Part shown: one piece after another, positions 48,216 through 58,225 of the stretch
Layout of the letters: every line of letters starts with the position of its first letter
How positions within the stretch are numbered: the first letter of the stretch is position 1
NCBI GenBank assembly: GCA_030824115.1
Contig: JAVBYI010000012.1
Span: 33,280 to 97,279, forward strand
Reading direction: 5' to 3'
DNA: 64,000 bases
Source: Rhodocyclaceae bacterium
Lineage (GTDB): Bacteria > Pseudomonadota > Gammaproteobacteria > Burkholderiales > Rhodocyclaceae
Translations under genes and position numbers: made by a program
The notes under the pieces: model-generated
Databases searched by the model: none
Seen by the model: the letters and a program-made list of their open reading frames with translations, nothing else
What the model was told of the DNA's origin: nothing

Positions 48216-50315
48216 ATGAAAATGTCTGTGCGCAAGATTCTGGTTACCTCCGCCCTGCCGTATGCCAACGGCGCCATCCACCTTGGCCACCTCGTCGAAT
48301 ACATCCAGACCGATATCTGGACACGCTTTCAGAAGATGCGCGGCAACGAATGCTGGTATGTCTGCGCCGATGACACGCACGGCACGCCGATCATGCTGCG
48401 TGCGGAAAAGGAAGGCATCACGCCGGAACAGCTGATTGCCCGCGTGCATGGCGAGCACAGCCGCGACTTTGCCGGCTTCCATGTTCAGTTCGACAATTAC
48501 CACTCGACGCACTCCGACGAGACGCGTTTTTACGCCGAGGATATCTACGGCAAGCTCAAGGCCGCCGGCCTGATCGAGGTGCGTTCCATCGAGCAGTTCT
48601 TCGATCCGGTCAAGCAGATGTTCCTGCCCGACCGCTTCATCAAGGGCGAGTGCCCGAAGTGCGGTGCCAAGGATCAGTACGGCGACAGTTGCGAGGCCTG
48701 CGGTGCGGCCTATGCACCCACCGACCTGAAAGATCCGGTGTCGGCGGTCTCCGGTGCCAAGCCGGAACTCAAAAGTTCCGACCATTATTTCTTCAAACTT
48801 TCCGATCCGCGCTGCCAGACCTTCCTGCGCGAATGGACGCGTCAGGGTAGCCTGCAAACCGAAGCCGCCAACAAGCTGCACGAGTGGCTGGGTGACGAAG
48901 GCGACAACAAACTCACCGACTGGGACATCTCGCGCGACGCACCCTATTTCGGTTTCGAGATTCCCGGTGCGCCGGGGAAATACTTCTACGTCTGGCTTGA
49001 TGCGCCAATCGGTTACATGGGCTCGTTCAAAAACTTCTGCACCAAGAAGGGGCTGAATTTCGACGACTACTGGCAGCCCGGTTCGACCGCCGAGCTGTAC
49101 CACTTCATCGGCAAGGACATCCTTTACTTCCATGCACTGTTCTGGCCCGCAGAACTCAAGCAAGCCGGCTATCGCACACCGACCAATGTCTTTGCCCACG
49201 GCTTCCTGACCGTCGACGGCGCCAAGATGAGCAAGTCGCGCGGTACCTTCATTACCGCCGAGAGCTACCTCAAGGAAGGCCTCAACCCGGAGTGGCTGCG
49301 CTACTACTTCGCTGCCAAGCTCAACGGCACGATGGAGGACATCGACCTCAACCTCGACGACTTCGTCAGCCGTGTGAACAGCGACCTGGTCGGAAAGTAC
49401 ATCAACATCGCCAGTCGTGCGGCCGGCTTCATCGCCAAGCGCTTCGACGGCAAGCTGGTGACCGAGCATCTGACCGAAAAGTTCGATACCGCACTGCCGG
49501 GGCTGCGCGAAGTCGCCACCGAGATTGCCGAGTACTACGAGCAGCGCGACTTCGCCCGCGCGATGCGCCGTGTCATGGCGCTGGCCGATCAGATCAACCA
49601 GTACGTCGATCAGAACAAGCCTTGGGAGCTGGCCAAGAAGGAAGGCCAGGACGCGAAGCTGCACGAGGTTTGCTCGATCCTGATCAACGCCTTCCGCATC
49701 CTGACTGTTTGCTTGAAACCTGTTCTGCCCAAGCTCGCGCAGCGCGCGGAAGAATTCCTCAACGTCGCCCCGCTGCACTGGGCTGATGCCGCCCACCTGC
49801 TGCCGCCCGCCCATGCGATCAGCGCCTACGAACACCTGATGACGCGTATCGAGGGCAAGCAGATCGAAGCGTTGCTCGCCGCCAACAAGGAATCGCTGGC
49901 TTCCCCTGCGCCAGAGGCCGTCCTCCCAGCGCCGACATCTGCACCCGCCAAGAAAGAGAATGCCATGACGCAAGACGCCCATATTTCCATCGACGACTTC
50001 ATGAAAGTCGACCTGCGCATCGCGCGCATCGCCAACGCCGAACATGTTGAAGGCGCCGAAAAACTGCTCAAGCTCTCGCTCGACCTCGGCCCGCTGGGGA
50101 CGCGTCAGGTCTTCGCTGGCATCAAGTCGGCCTACGATCCGGCCACATTGGTCGGCCGCCTCACCGTCATGGTCGCCAACCTTGCGCCGCGCAAGATGAA
50201 GTTCGGCATGAGCGAAGGCATGGTGCTGGCCGCCTCTGATCCCGAAGGCAAGACCGGCGGCCTCTACATCCTCTCCCCCGATGCCGGCGCCACGCCGGGC
50301 ATGCAGGTCAAGTAG
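48216..50315 (+). CDS. metG: Methionyl-tRNA synthetase
   Basis: Class I synthetase of 699 residues with [10 protein letters not shown] (HIGH-like), a zinc knuckle CPKCGAKD...[16 protein letters not shown] (KMSKS) near 335, an anticodon-binding domain, and a C-terminal Trbp111-like tRNA-binding domain (about 590-699). The linker between the last two carries a repeat copy read as VLPAPTS near residue 569. The start is the ATG at 48216 ([19 protein letters not shown]), with the second ATG at 48222 equally plausible. Confidence 0.96.
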   Translation: MKMSVRKILVTSALPYANGAIHLGHLVEYIQTDIWTRFQKMRGNECWYVCADDTHGTPIMLRAEKEGITPEQLIARVHGEHSRDFAGFHVQFDNYHSTHSDETRFYAEDIYGKLKAAGLIEVRSIEQFFDPVKQMFLPDRFIKGECPKCGAKDQYGDSCEACGAAYAPTDLKDPVSAVSGAKPELKSSDHYFFKLSDPRCQTFLREWTRQGSLQTEAANKLHEWLGDEGDNKLTDWDISRDAPYFGFEIPGAPGKYFYVWLDAPIGYMGSFKNFCTKKGLNFDDYWQPGSTAELYHFIGKDILYFHALFWPAELKQAGYRTPTNVFAHGFLTVDGAKMSKSRGTFITAESYLKEGLNPEWLRYYFAAKLNGTMEDIDLNLDDFVSRVNSDLVGKYINIASRAAGFIAKRFDGKLVTEHLTEKFDTALPGLREVATEIAEYYEQRDFARAMRRVMALADQINQYVDQNKPWELAKKEGQDAKLHEVCSILINAFRILTVCLKPVLPKLAQRAEEFLNVAPLHWADAAHLLPPAHAISAYEHLMTRIEGKQIEALLAANKESLASPAPEAVLPAPTSAPAKKENAMTQDAHISIDDFMKVDLRIARIANAEHVEGAEKLLKLSLDLGPLGTRQVFAGIKSAYDPATLVGRLTVMVANLAPRKMKFGMSEGMVLAASDPEGKTGGLYILSPDAGATPGMQVK
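49919..49940 (+). repeat. 22-bp dispersed repeat, copy 12 (in metG linker)
   Basis: Two mismatches; read as VLPAPTS in a non-conserved interdomain linker. Confidence 0.8.
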
Positions 50316-50317
50316 GC

Positions 50318-50590
50318 ATGGAAATCCGCCACCTTGTCATCTCCGGCAGGGTGCAGGGCGTTTGTTATCGTGCCAGCATGGCGCGTGAGGCGCAGGCGCT
50401 GGGCGTGACGGGCTGGGTACGCAACCGCAGCGACGGCAGCGTTGAAGCCATGGTGTCAGGTGCCGCAGATCAAGTGGCCGCACTGGTGAACTGGTGCCGG
50501 CGTGGTCCGTCAGCGGCTGTCGTAGAGCATGTTGCGGTTGAACTCGGCAGTGGCGAGTTCAGCGGTTTCGAACAACGGCTATCCGTGTAA
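50318..50590 (+). CDS. acyP: Acylphosphatase
   Basis: The 90-residue protein has the phosphate-binding GRVQGVCYR (catalytic Arg) and WVRNRSDGSVEAMVSG (catalytic Asn). It hydrolyses acyl phosphates. It lies 2 bp after metG. Its stop codon is overlapped by a reverse copy of the dispersed repeat. Confidence 0.93.
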   Translation: MEIRHLVISGRVQGVCYRASMAREAQALGVTGWVRNRSDGSVEAMVSGAADQVAALVNWCRRGPSAAVVEHVAVELGSGEFSGFEQRLSV

Positions 50591-50610
50591 ATGTCGGCGT
50601 TGGCAGGACG
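50589..50610 (-). repeat. 22-bp dispersed repeat, copy 13 (acyP stop / intergenic)
   Basis: One mismatch, reverse orientation. It begins on the last two bases of the acyP TAA. Confidence 0.88.
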
Positions 50611-50641
50611 GCACGGATGGCCCCACAAGAGAGGGATCGCC

Positions 50642-51109
50642 ATGAAAACCAGACTGACCTGTGCAGCACTCTGTATGGCCGGCATGTTCGTCACGACCGG
50701 AACCGCGTGGGCAGACAAGCCCTCGTGGGCTGGCGGCGGCAAGCCGGGCAAGAAGGACGAGCGCGTCGAGGAACGTCATGATGCGCGTGCAACCAGTGGC
50801 TCGCATTTCAATGCGGATGTCCGCCTCATCATCGGCGATTACTACGGCACGCAAGCACGCGCCGGAAAGTGCCCCCCCGGTCTGGCGAAGAAAAACAATG
50901 GTTGTCTGCCGCCTGGACAGGCGAAAAAGTGGGCCAAGGGCCGTCCGTTGCCATCCGACTTGCGCTATTACGACTTACCGCGTGATCTCCTGCGGCGTCT
51001 GCCGCCGCCGCCGCCGCAACATCGCTATGTCCAGGTCGCAGGCGATGTTCTGATGATTGCCGTTGGGACGAGCATGGTGATCGATGCCGTTGAAGATATC
51101 TTGCGCTAG
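50642..51109 (+). CDS. RcnB-like secreted protein
   Basis: The 155-residue protein has a cleavable signal peptide (MKTRLTCAALCMAGMFVTTGTAWA). It has a basic central region with CPPGLAKKNNGCLPPGQAKKW, and a C-terminal segment LPPPPPQHRYVQVAGDVLMIAVGT like the RcnB family of periplasmic proteins tied to Ni/Co homeostasis. I chose the ATG at 50642 because it starts the signal peptide; the frame opens at 50591 within a repeat copy. The stop overlaps the convergent dnaE stop by 3 bp. Metal binding is not shown. Confidence 0.75.
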   Translation: MKTRLTCAALCMAGMFVTTGTAWADKPSWAGGGKPGKKDERVEERHDARATSGSHFNADVRLIIGDYYGTQARAGKCPPGLAKKNNGCLPPGQAKKWAKGRPLPSDLRYYDLPRDLLRRLPPPPPQHRYVQVAGDVLMIAVGTSMVIDAVEDILR

Positions 51110-54100
51110 CCGTAAATCACTCGCACGTTTTCCGGCTTCAGCCATTCCCCCAGTTGGGCGATCAGCCCATCCTCCAGTCGTACGCGCCAGGCGTCCGGTA
51201 GCGTGAGTTCCGTTTCCGCCTCGGCGTTGCGGTAGGTGATGCGCACCGGGCAGGTGCCGGACTGGGCACGGTAGGGGGCGAGAATGTTGCGCAACTGACT
51301 GGCGGTTTCGCCATTTGAATTGCCGTTCATGGCCAGCTTGAGCACGCGCGCATGGCGTCCGCGTGCTTCGGCCAGCGTCATCAGCTTGTCGGCTGAAACG
51401 CGCAGGCCGCCGCTGTAGTCGTCGCGTTGCACCTTGCCTTCGACGAGCAGCAGTTCGTCTTCCTTGATCTTGTTGCGCTCGGCATCCCACAGTTCGTTGA
51501 ACACTGAAATCTCGACCTGCGCGCTGGCATCGTCGAGCATGATGATGGCCATCTTGCCGCGGCGGGTCATTTGCGTACGCACGCCAAGCACCACGCCGGC
51601 GAGCAGGGCCGGTTCGCGTTGCGGTTCGAGTTCGCTCAGGCGTCGCCGGACAAAGGTCTTGAGCTCGGCGGCGTAGGCGTTATAGGGGTGGCCGGACAGG
51701 AAGAAACCGAGCGCCTGCTTTTCATTGAGGAGCTGTTCGCGCTCGTTCCAGCGCGGCACTTCGATGTAGTGGGTTTCAACCGGGGTGGCGGCTTCGGCCA
51801 TGTCGAACAGGCCGCTTTGATGCGCATTACGGTCGGCCTGCTCGGCGGCCTCCAGCGCCTTGCCGGACGAAGCCAGCAGCTTGGCGCGATGGGGGTCGAT
51901 GCTGTCGAAGGCGCCGGCGCGGATCAGCGCCTCGATGACGCGGCGATTGACGACGCGGCGGTCGATACGCCGGCAGAAATCGAACAGGTCGGCGAACGGC
52001 CCGCTCTCTCTGGCTTTGAGAATGGCGGTGAGCGCCGATTCGCCCGTACCCTTGATGGCGCCGAGGCCGTAGCGAATGGTTTTGGCATCGACTGGCCGGA
52101 AGCGCACCATGCCAGTATTGATGTCGGGCGGCAGGAAGGTGATGCCGTTGGCCTGCGCATCGTTGAAGAAGAACTGCACCTTGTCGGTGTCGGCCATTTC
52201 AGACGACATCGTGGCGGCCATGAAGGCGGCCGGGTGGTGGCACTTGAGCCAGGCGGTGTGATAGGCGACCAGCGAGTAGGCGGCGGCGTGCGACTTGTTG
52301 AAGCCGTAGCCGGCGAACTTCTCCATGGTGTCGAAGATTTCGTTGGCCTTGGCTTCACCGATTTGGTTTTCCGCCGCCCCCTTGACGAAGATTTCGCGCT
52401 GCTGCGCCATTTCCTCGGGTTTTTTCTTGCCCATCGCGCGGCGCAGCAGGTCGGCACCGCCGAGCGTGTAGTTGGCAGCCACCTGAGCGGTTTGCATCAC
52501 CTGTTCCTGATACACCATGATGCCGTAGGTGTTGGCCAGCACTTTTTCGAGGCTCGGGTGCGGGTACTCAAAGCGCCGGCCATGTTTTCGCGCGATATAG
52601 TCGGGAATGAAGTCCATCGGCCCCGGGCGGTAGAGCGCGTTCAGGGCGATCAGGTCTTCGAGACAGTCGGGCCGCGCCTGTACCAGCGTGTCCTTCATGC
52701 CGCGCGACTCGAACTGGAATACCGCCGTGGTGTTGGCGTTCTTGAACACCTTTTCGTACGTGGGCTTGTCGTCGAGCGGCAGGTGGTCGAGGTTGACGTC
52801 GACGCCTTCCACTTCTTTCGCGAAGGCAACCGCCTCGGCGAGGATGGTCAGGGTGCGCAGGCCGAGGAAGTCGAACTTCACCAGGCCGGCCTTCTCCACG
52901 TCGTCCTTGTCGAACTGGCTGACGGTCGCGCCGCCATCGGCGGCATACAGCGGGCAGAAGTCGGTGAGCTTGCCCGGCGCGATCAACACACCACCGGCGT
53001 GCATGCCAACGTTGCGCGTCAGACCTTCGAGCTTTTCGGCGAGGCCCCACAATTCGCGCAGCCCTTCTTCCTGCTGCAGGCGTTCGTTGATCGCCGGTTC
53101 CTGCTCGCGCGCCTTGGCGAGGGTGATGCCCAGCTCGTTGGGAATCAGCTTGGCAAACTGGTCGACGAAGTTAAAGCCGAGATCGAGCACGCGGCCGACA
53201 TCGCGAATCACCGCCTTCGCAGCCAGCGTGCCGAAGGTGGCGATCTGCGAGACGGCGTGGTGGCCGTAATGCTGGCGCACGTAGTCGATGACTCTATCCC
53301 GTCCCTCCTGGCAGAAGTCGATGTCGAAGTCGGGCATCGACACGCGCTCGGGATTGAGGAAGCGCTCGAACAGCAGGTCGTAGCGCAGCGGGTCGAGGTC
53401 GGTAATGCCCAAGCTGTAGGCGACAAGTGAACCGGCGCCGGAGCCGCGTCCCGGCCCCACGGGGACGCGGGGCACGCTGATGTTCTTGCCCCAGTTGATG
53501 AAGTCCGCGACGATCAGGAAGTAGCCGGGGAAGCCCATCTGGATGATGGTCTGGATCTCGAATTCAAGCCGCTCGCCGTACTGCGAGCGCCGACTTTCGC
53601 GTTCAGCCGCATCCGGGTAAAGCTGGGCCAGCCGCTTTTCCAGCCCGGCGCGCGCCTGTTCGCCCAGATAATCGTCGATGGTCATGCCCGGCGGCGTAGG
53701 GAATTCCGGCAGGCGGCTCTTGCCCAGCACGACTGAAAGATTGCAGCGTCGCGCGATTTCCACGCTGTTGGCCAGCGCCTCGGGCAGGTCGGCGAAGAGG
53801 GCCGCCATCTCGTCCTGCGTCTTGAAGTATTGCCCCTCACGGAAGGCCTGCGGGCGACGCTTGTCGCCCATCACATAGCCTTCGGCGATGCACACGCGCG
53901 CCTCGTGGGCGCGGAAGTCACCGGGGTCGAGGAACTGCACAGGATGCGTGGCGACCACTGGCAGACCGAGCTCGGCGCCCAGTTGCAAGGTGGCGGCGAT
54001 CAGCTTTTCCTGCTGCGGGTGTTGTGCGCTGCCATCGGGGCGCTGCACTTCCAGATAAAAGTTGCCAGGAAACAGGCCGGCCCATTGGCGTGCAGCGGCA

Positions 54101-54570
54101 TTGGCCTTGTCGGGCTTGTCGGCGCTGAGCCATTGCCCCACATCGCCCAGTTGGGCGCCGGACAGCACGATCAGTCCACGGTTATCGCCGTTGAAAAATG
54201 CTTCGCGCGGCACCTCCGCGCGGCCGTGTCGCCGTGAGCGGGTGTAGGCAACCGAGAGCAGTTCGCACAAGCGCAAATAACCCTCGCGATTGCGGGCGAG
54301 CAGCAGCAGACGTGAACTCAGATCGCGGCTTGGGTCAAGTTGGTCATCCTCGGCGATCCAGACTTCAGCGCCAATGATCGGCTTTAAGCCTTTGCCACGT
54401 GCTGCCGTGTAAAACTTGACCATGCCGAACAGGTTGGCAAGGTCGGTCAGCGCCAGCGCCGGCATGCCATCGGCGGCTGCCCGTGCAACGGCATCATCGA
54501 TGCGCGTCAGGCCATCGGTGATCGAGTATTCGCTATGGAGGCGGAGGTGAACAAAACGGGGGGCGGACAT
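51106..54570 (-). CDS. dnaE: DNA polymerase III alpha subunit
   Basis: Replicative polymerase of 1154 residues. It has an N-terminal PHP domain (FVHLRLHSEYSITDGL), a catalytic palm with MPDFDIDFCQEGRDRVI near residue 410, helix-hairpin-helix, an OB-fold, and a C-terminal tail. The length is typical of DnaE1. A repeat copy encodes ESRRSQYG near residue 325. Start ATG 54570 is used. Confidence 0.97.
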   Translation of the reverse strand: MSAPRFVHLRLHSEYSITDGLTRIDDAVARAAADGMPALALTDLANLFGMVKFYTAARGKGLKPIIGAEVWIAEDDQLDPSRDLSSRLLLLARNREGYLRLCELLSVAYTRSRRHGRAEVPREAFFNGDNRGLIVLSGAQLGDVGQWLSADKPDKANAAARQWAGLFPGNFYLEVQRPDGSAQHPQQEKLIAATLQLGAELGLPVVATHPVQFLDPGDFRAHEARVCIAEGYVMGDKRRPQAFREGQYFKTQDEMAALFADLPEALANSVEIARRCNLSVVLGKSRLPEFPTPPGMTIDDYLGEQARAGLEKRLAQLYPDAAERESRRSQYGERLEFEIQTIIQMGFPGYFLIVADFINWGKNISVPRVPVGPGRGSGAGSLVAYSLGITDLDPLRYDLLFERFLNPERVSMPDFDIDFCQEGRDRVIDYVRQHYGHHAVSQIATFGTLAAKAVIRDVGRVLDLGFNFVDQFAKLIPNELGITLAKAREQEPAINERLQQEEGLRELWGLAEKLEGLTRNVGMHAGGVLIAPGKLTDFCPLYAADGGATVSQFDKDDVEKAGLVKFDFLGLRTLTILAEAVAFAKEVEGVDVNLDHLPLDDKPTYEKVFKNANTTAVFQFESRGMKDTLVQARPDCLEDLIALNALYRPGPMDFIPDYIARKHGRRFEYPHPSLEKVLANTYGIMVYQEQVMQTAQVAANYTLGGADLLRRAMGKKKPEEMAQQREIFVKGAAENQIGEAKANEIFDTMEKFAGYGFNKSHAAAYSLVAYHTAWLKCHHPAAFMAATMSSEMADTDKVQFFFNDAQANGITFLPPDINTGMVRFRPVDAKTIRYGLGAIKGTGESALTAILKARESGPFADLFDFCRRIDRRVVNRRVIEALIRAGAFDSIDPHRAKLLASSGKALEAAEQADRNAHQSGLFDMAEAATPVETHYIEVPRWNEREQLLNEKQALGFFLSGHPYNAYAAELKTFVRRRLSELEPQREPALLAGVVLGVRTQMTRRGKMAIIMLDDASAQVEISVFNELWDAERNKIKEDELLLVEGKVQRDDYSGGLRVSADKLMTLAEARGRHARVLKLAMNGNSNGETASQLRNILAPYRAQSGTCPVRITYRNAEAETELTLPDAWRVRLEDGLIAQLGEWLKPENVRVIYG
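53577..53598 (+). repeat. 22-bp dispersed repeat, copy 14 (in dnaE, antisense)
   Basis: Three mismatches; on the coding strand it reads ESRRSQYG. Confidence 0.65.
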
Positions 54571-54581
54571 CGCCGCGAATT

Positions 54582-55523
54582 TTACCCCTGTGCCCAGATG
54601 ACAAGCCCCTGTGAATCAAGGTCGATATCCATGTGCCAGAGGGTGAGGATTTCATCGTCGGGCAGGGTAACGCCGTGGGCACGCGCTTCGGTCAGGAAGT
54701 AGCGGGCCATTGCGGATTTAGTGTTGGCCAACACATCGCCGCCGGCTTGTTTTGCCTTGAGGGCGATGCCGACGAAATCGTCGAGGCGGCGCAGCATCTG
54801 GCCGGCCAGTTCGCGTGGCGGCGTGAGGCGGCTGAAGTGGGTGAGATAGACCGAATCAGGATCAAGCATCAGCATGCGCTCGACGCTGTCGCGCAGGTCG
54901 ACGGGGTCGAATTGCGATGGCGTGGTCGAGGGCATCAGCAGCGGGCGGCCGGCAACATCGCATTCGCGGTAGCTGATGCCGAAGGTGTCACCGGTGAAGA
55001 TGCCGTTGGCAGTACGGTCGTGGATGAAGACGTGATGCTTTGCGTGGCCGGGCGAGTCGTAAAAAGCGAGTTCACGCTGCCCTAGCTTGAGCACCATACC
55101 GTCGAGGGTTTCGATGACGCGTTCGGCAGGGACGGGGGTCAGTTCGCCATAGAGTGAGCGCGCCGTCTCGCGGCCATAGACTTCCTCGGTGGCTGCCATC
55201 AGCTTCGTCGGGTCGATCATGTGCCGCGCCCCACGCGGATGAACAACGAATTTCGCGTTCGGGAAAGCCTGCATGTAGGCCCCCGAGCCGCCGGCATGGT
55301 CGAGGTGGATGTGGGTGACGATGACGTAATCGACCGCGTCCGGTGTGAGGCCGAGTTCAGTCAGTGCTCGTTGCGCCCGCGGCAGGCTGGCGTTGCTGCC
55401 GTTGTCAATGAATGCGGCACGGCCGTGATCGACGATCAGGTGAATGGCCGCGAGTTGGTGGCGTACATAACCCGCGTCGAAGGCGTGGATGCCATTGCGG
55501 TAGTCGATGAGTTGGAATTCCAT
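54582..55523 (-). CDS. Metallo-beta-lactamase-fold hydrolase
   Basis: The 313-residue protein has the zinc motif THIHLDHAGG near residues 69-76, HAKHH, and GDTFGISYRE. It has no signal peptide, so it is cytoplasmic. It lies downstream of the soxH-like gene across a 36-bp gap holding a repeat copy, and 11 bp before dnaE. Substrate unknown; a thiol or persulfide-related role is suggested only by position. Confidence 0.85.
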   Translation of the reverse strand: MEFQLIDYRNGIHAFDAGYVRHQLAAIHLIVDHGRAAFIDNGSNASLPRAQRALTELGLTPDAVDYVIVTHIHLDHAGGSGAYMQAFPNAKFVVHPRGARHMIDPTKLMAATEEVYGRETARSLYGELTPVPAERVIETLDGMVLKLGQRELAFYDSPGHAKHHVFIHDRTANGIFTGDTFGISYRECDVAGRPLLMPSTTPSQFDPVDLRDSVERMLMLDPDSVYLTHFSRLTPPRELAGQMLRRLDDFVGIALKAKQAGGDVLANTKSAMARYFLTEARAHGVTLPDDEILTLWHMDIDLDSQGLVIWAQG

Positions 55524-55527
55524 GGCA

Positions 55528-55549
55528 AAAAGTCGGCGCTGGTAGGACG
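55528..55549 (-). repeat. 22-bp dispersed repeat, copy 15 (intergenic between two MBL genes)
   Basis: One mismatch, reverse orientation. Confidence 0.88.
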
Positions 55550-55559
55550 GCAGCAGAGT

Positions 55560-56489
55560 CTACATCGCTTCGATTTCGAGTACGGCGACACTGATGTGCC
55601 GGCCGAAGTTGAGGTCGAAGCCGGCCCAGTCGACGTAGCGGCCGAGCTTCGCGCGGATGGTGTCTTTCATCTCGTAGTCCTGCTTGCCTTTGTCGTATTC
55701 GATGCGGGCGGTTTCAAACAGGATCGACAGATAGTCGCGGTAGACGGAGACGATCTCCTTGCCGGCTGTGCGGCCGTGTCCCGGCACAAACATTTTGGCC
55801 GGTACGGCGAGTGCGCGGTCACAGGCGGCGATGTTGCCGTGGAAGGTGCCATCGCCCATGCCGCCGAGGCGTGCATTCATGACGTTGTCGCCAAGAAAAA
55901 GCACGTCTTCCTCGACAACGTGGATCATGATGTCGGTGCCGGAATGCGCCTTGGGCGGCGCGAAAATGCGGAAGGTGGTGCCGCCGACTTTGAAGTGCTG
56001 GTCTTCGATGACCGGCACGGTTGGAATCACCGGACGCGTGCCGCGGGTGAAGCCCTGGGTGAGTTGGTCTATGAGCGCCAGCCAACGTGTGGCCTGACCG
56101 TTGTGGGCACCTTCGATCATTAGCGGATGGGCCATGAACTTGGCATCTGGAAAGACGTCGTGAAGCGCATGGTTGCCAAGCCAGTGATCGCCATGCACAT
56201 GGGTGTTCAGCACATGGATGACCGGTTTGTCGGTGACTTTGCGGATCTGCCGCAACACCATTCGACCGGCCTGGACGCTGGAGCCCGGATCGATCACCAC
56301 CACGCCTGCGGTAGTGATGACAAAAGCCGGGTTATTCATGAAGCCCTGATTGTCAACCGACGGGTCGCCAAGCGGGCCGTGGATCACCCAGGTGCGTGAG
56401 GCAACCTGCTCGGCGGCGTAATCGCGGACTTCAGTGGCGCCGAGCCCGGCGGCATGCAACCAGAGGATGAGGAGGGCAATGGTGCGCAT
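55560..56489 (-). CDS. Periplasmic SoxH-like metallo-beta-lactamase-fold protein
   Basis: The 309-residue protein has a signal peptide (MRTIALLILWLHAAGLGA) and zinc ligands in NTHVHGDHWLGN near residues 93-104, AHSGTD, GDNVMNA and PGHGRTAG. It resembles SoxH-type proteins found at the ends of sox operons. Its ATG overlaps the soxB stop (TGATG), indicating coupling. I chose this start because the signal peptide follows; the frame is open to 57008 but antisense-like within soxB. Function in thiosulfate oxidation is unproven. Confidence 0.85.
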   Translation of the reverse strand: MRTIALLILWLHAAGLGATEVRDYAAEQVASRTWVIHGPLGDPSVDNQGFMNNPAFVITTAGVVVIDPGSSVQAGRMVLRQIRKVTDKPVIHVLNTHVHGDHWLGNHALHDVFPDAKFMAHPLMIEGAHNGQATRWLALIDQLTQGFTRGTRPVIPTVPVIEDQHFKVGGTTFRIFAPPKAHSGTDIMIHVVEEDVLFLGDNVMNARLGGMGDGTFHGNIAACDRALAVPAKMFVPGHGRTAGKEIVSVYRDYLSILFETARIEYDKGKQDYEMKDTIRAKLGRYVDWAGFDLNFGRHISVAVLEIEAM

Positions 56490-58204
56490 CAGGCCAGTCC
56501 CGGATTGCCCGTGATGCCGATCAGTCGCGGCGTGTTGAGTTGACGTGGTGTGACGGTCTTCTGGTCGCGCAGCCAGCGGGCCACGACTTCCCAGACCGGC
56601 TCGCCTGTGGCATTTTCGGCTACTGGCGCCCAACCGGCGACCTTGTACTTCTTTGAAGCGTCGATGGGCTTGCCCGCCAGACGCATATCCTGAATGCGGC
56701 TGCCGATCTTTGCGTTCGGATCGCAGGCATACGTCAGGCCACCGACGCGGACCATGTCGCCGCCCTGCTGGTAGTAGGGGTCGGGGTTGAACAGGTTGTC
56801 GCAGACGTCTTCGAGGATGGTTTTGATCTGCTCGCCACTCATCTCGGTGAGCGTGGACATCGGGTAGGTGATGGCGGTCTGGTCCATCACATGTTCGAAG
56901 GTGATGGCCTGCCCCGGCAGGATCGAGGTACCCCAGCGGAAGCCGGGTGAGAAGGCGAGGTCGGCGCCTTTGACGTCCATCAGTGCATCGAGGATCAGTT
57001 GGTCCCAACTGCCATTGAAGTTGCCACGGCGGTAGAGCAGCCCCTCGGAAACCGCAAGTTTCTCTTCCAGCTTGTCCTTGTAAGGCGCACGGATTTTTTC
57101 GATCAGCGTGGCCATTTCCGTGTCGGCTGCCAGCAGGTTGGAGAAGATGGGTAGCAGCTTGTAGCGGAAGTCGGCGACCTTGCCATTCTTCACGTCGAAG
57201 TCGAGTACGCCGAGGAACTTGCCGTTCGAGCCGGCGTTGGTGACCAGCGTGACGCCGCCCTTGTTCTGGACCTTGACCGGCTGCGGTACGCCGTCATGCG
57301 TGTGGCCGCCGAGGATGGCGTCGATGCCGGTGACGCGCGAGGCCATCTTGAGGTCGACGTCCATGCCGTTGTGCGAGAGCACGACGACCACCTGCGCACC
57401 CTCGCCGCGCGCGGCATTGACGGCCTTTTGCATTTCCTCATCCTGGATACCGAAGGTCCAGTCGGGCACCATGTAGCGCGGGTTGGCGATCGGCGTGTAG
57501 GGGAATGACTGGCCGACGATGGCGACTTTCACGCCATTCATTTCGCGCAGGGCATAAGGTTTGAACACCGGGTCGCCGAAGTCGGTGGTCTTGACGTTCT
57601 GGGCGACAAAATCGAGTTTGCCTGCAAAGTCCTTTTCGACGATTTCCATGACACGCTTGGCGCCCAGTGTGTACTCCCAGTGACCGGTCATGACATCGAC
57701 GCCCAGCAGCTTGCAGGCATCGACCATGTCCTGGCCCTTGGTCCACAACGCCGTTCCCGAACCTTGCCAGGTGTCGCCGCCATCAAGCAGCAGGGCACCC
57801 GGGCGATTGGCACGCAGTTGTTTCACCAGCGTGGCGAGGTGGGCAAAGCCGCCGACCTTGCCGTAGGTCTTGGCGGCCTGTTCGTAATCGAGATAGGTGA
57901 AGGCGTGGGCTTCGCGGCCGCCCGGCTTGATGCTATAGGCTTTAAGCAAATGCTCACCGACGATGTGCGGCACCTTGCCCACGGCACCGCCGATGCCGAT
58001 GTTGACGTTTGGTTCGCGGAACCAGATGGGCAGTAGTTGCGCGTGACAGTCGGTGAAGTGCATCAGATGCACATTACCGAAGCGCCGCAGATCGTAGAGT
58101 TTTTCGCCACCTTGGGCGGCCAGCAGTTCGCGGCTGTTGAGGGCAAAACCGGCGGCCGAGGCGGCCGCAAGGATTTGCAGGAATTCGCGACGATTCATCG
58201 ACAT
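56489..58204 (-). CDS. soxB: Sulfate thiol esterase SoxB
   Basis: Periplasmic dimanganese hydrolase that removes sulfate from the SoxY-bound sulfonate. It has 571 residues. The twin-arginine signal NRREFLQILAAASAAGF fits export by TatABC. Metal-site motifs are FTDCHAQLLP, DGGDTWQGSG near 143, LSHNGMDVD and GGHTHDGV. An intrinsic-terminator-like hairpin lies between soxX and soxB, so its expression may be lower or partly independent. Confidence 0.95.
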   Translation of the reverse strand: MSMNRREFLQILAAASAAGFALNSRELLAAQGGEKLYDLRRFGNVHLMHFTDCHAQLLPIWFREPNVNIGIGGAVGKVPHIVGEHLLKAYSIKPGGREAHAFTYLDYEQAAKTYGKVGGFAHLATLVKQLRANRPGALLLDGGDTWQGSGTALWTKGQDMVDACKLLGVDVMTGHWEYTLGAKRVMEIVEKDFAGKLDFVAQNVKTTDFGDPVFKPYALREMNGVKVAIVGQSFPYTPIANPRYMVPDWTFGIQDEEMQKAVNAARGEGAQVVVVLSHNGMDVDLKMASRVTGIDAILGGHTHDGVPQPVKVQNKGGVTLVTNAGSNGKFLGVLDFDVKNGKVADFRYKLLPIFSNLLAADTEMATLIEKIRAPYKDKLEEKLAVSEGLLYRRGNFNGSWDQLILDALMDVKGADLAFSPGFRWGTSILPGQAITFEHVMDQTAITYPMSTLTEMSGEQIKTILEDVCDNLFNPDPYYQQGGDMVRVGGLTYACDPNAKIGSRIQDMRLAGKPIDASKKYKVAGWAPVAENATGEPVWEVVARWLRDQKTVTPRQLNTPRLIGITGNPGLA

Positions 58205-58225
58205 GTTTTTTCTCTCCTCGGGGCG

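Noticed and set aside
48201..50045. Reverse open frame opposite metG
   Set aside because: Antisense shadow; metG signatures are intact on the forward strand.
51571..53430. Forward open frame of over 600 codons opposite dnaE
   Set aside because: Antisense shadow of a conserved polymerase gene.
54113..54134. Partial match to the dispersed repeat (TGTCGGCGCTG) in dnaE
   Set aside because: Only the core matches and the CCGTC end is absent. Similar fragments near 40012 and 52034 were rejected for the same reason.
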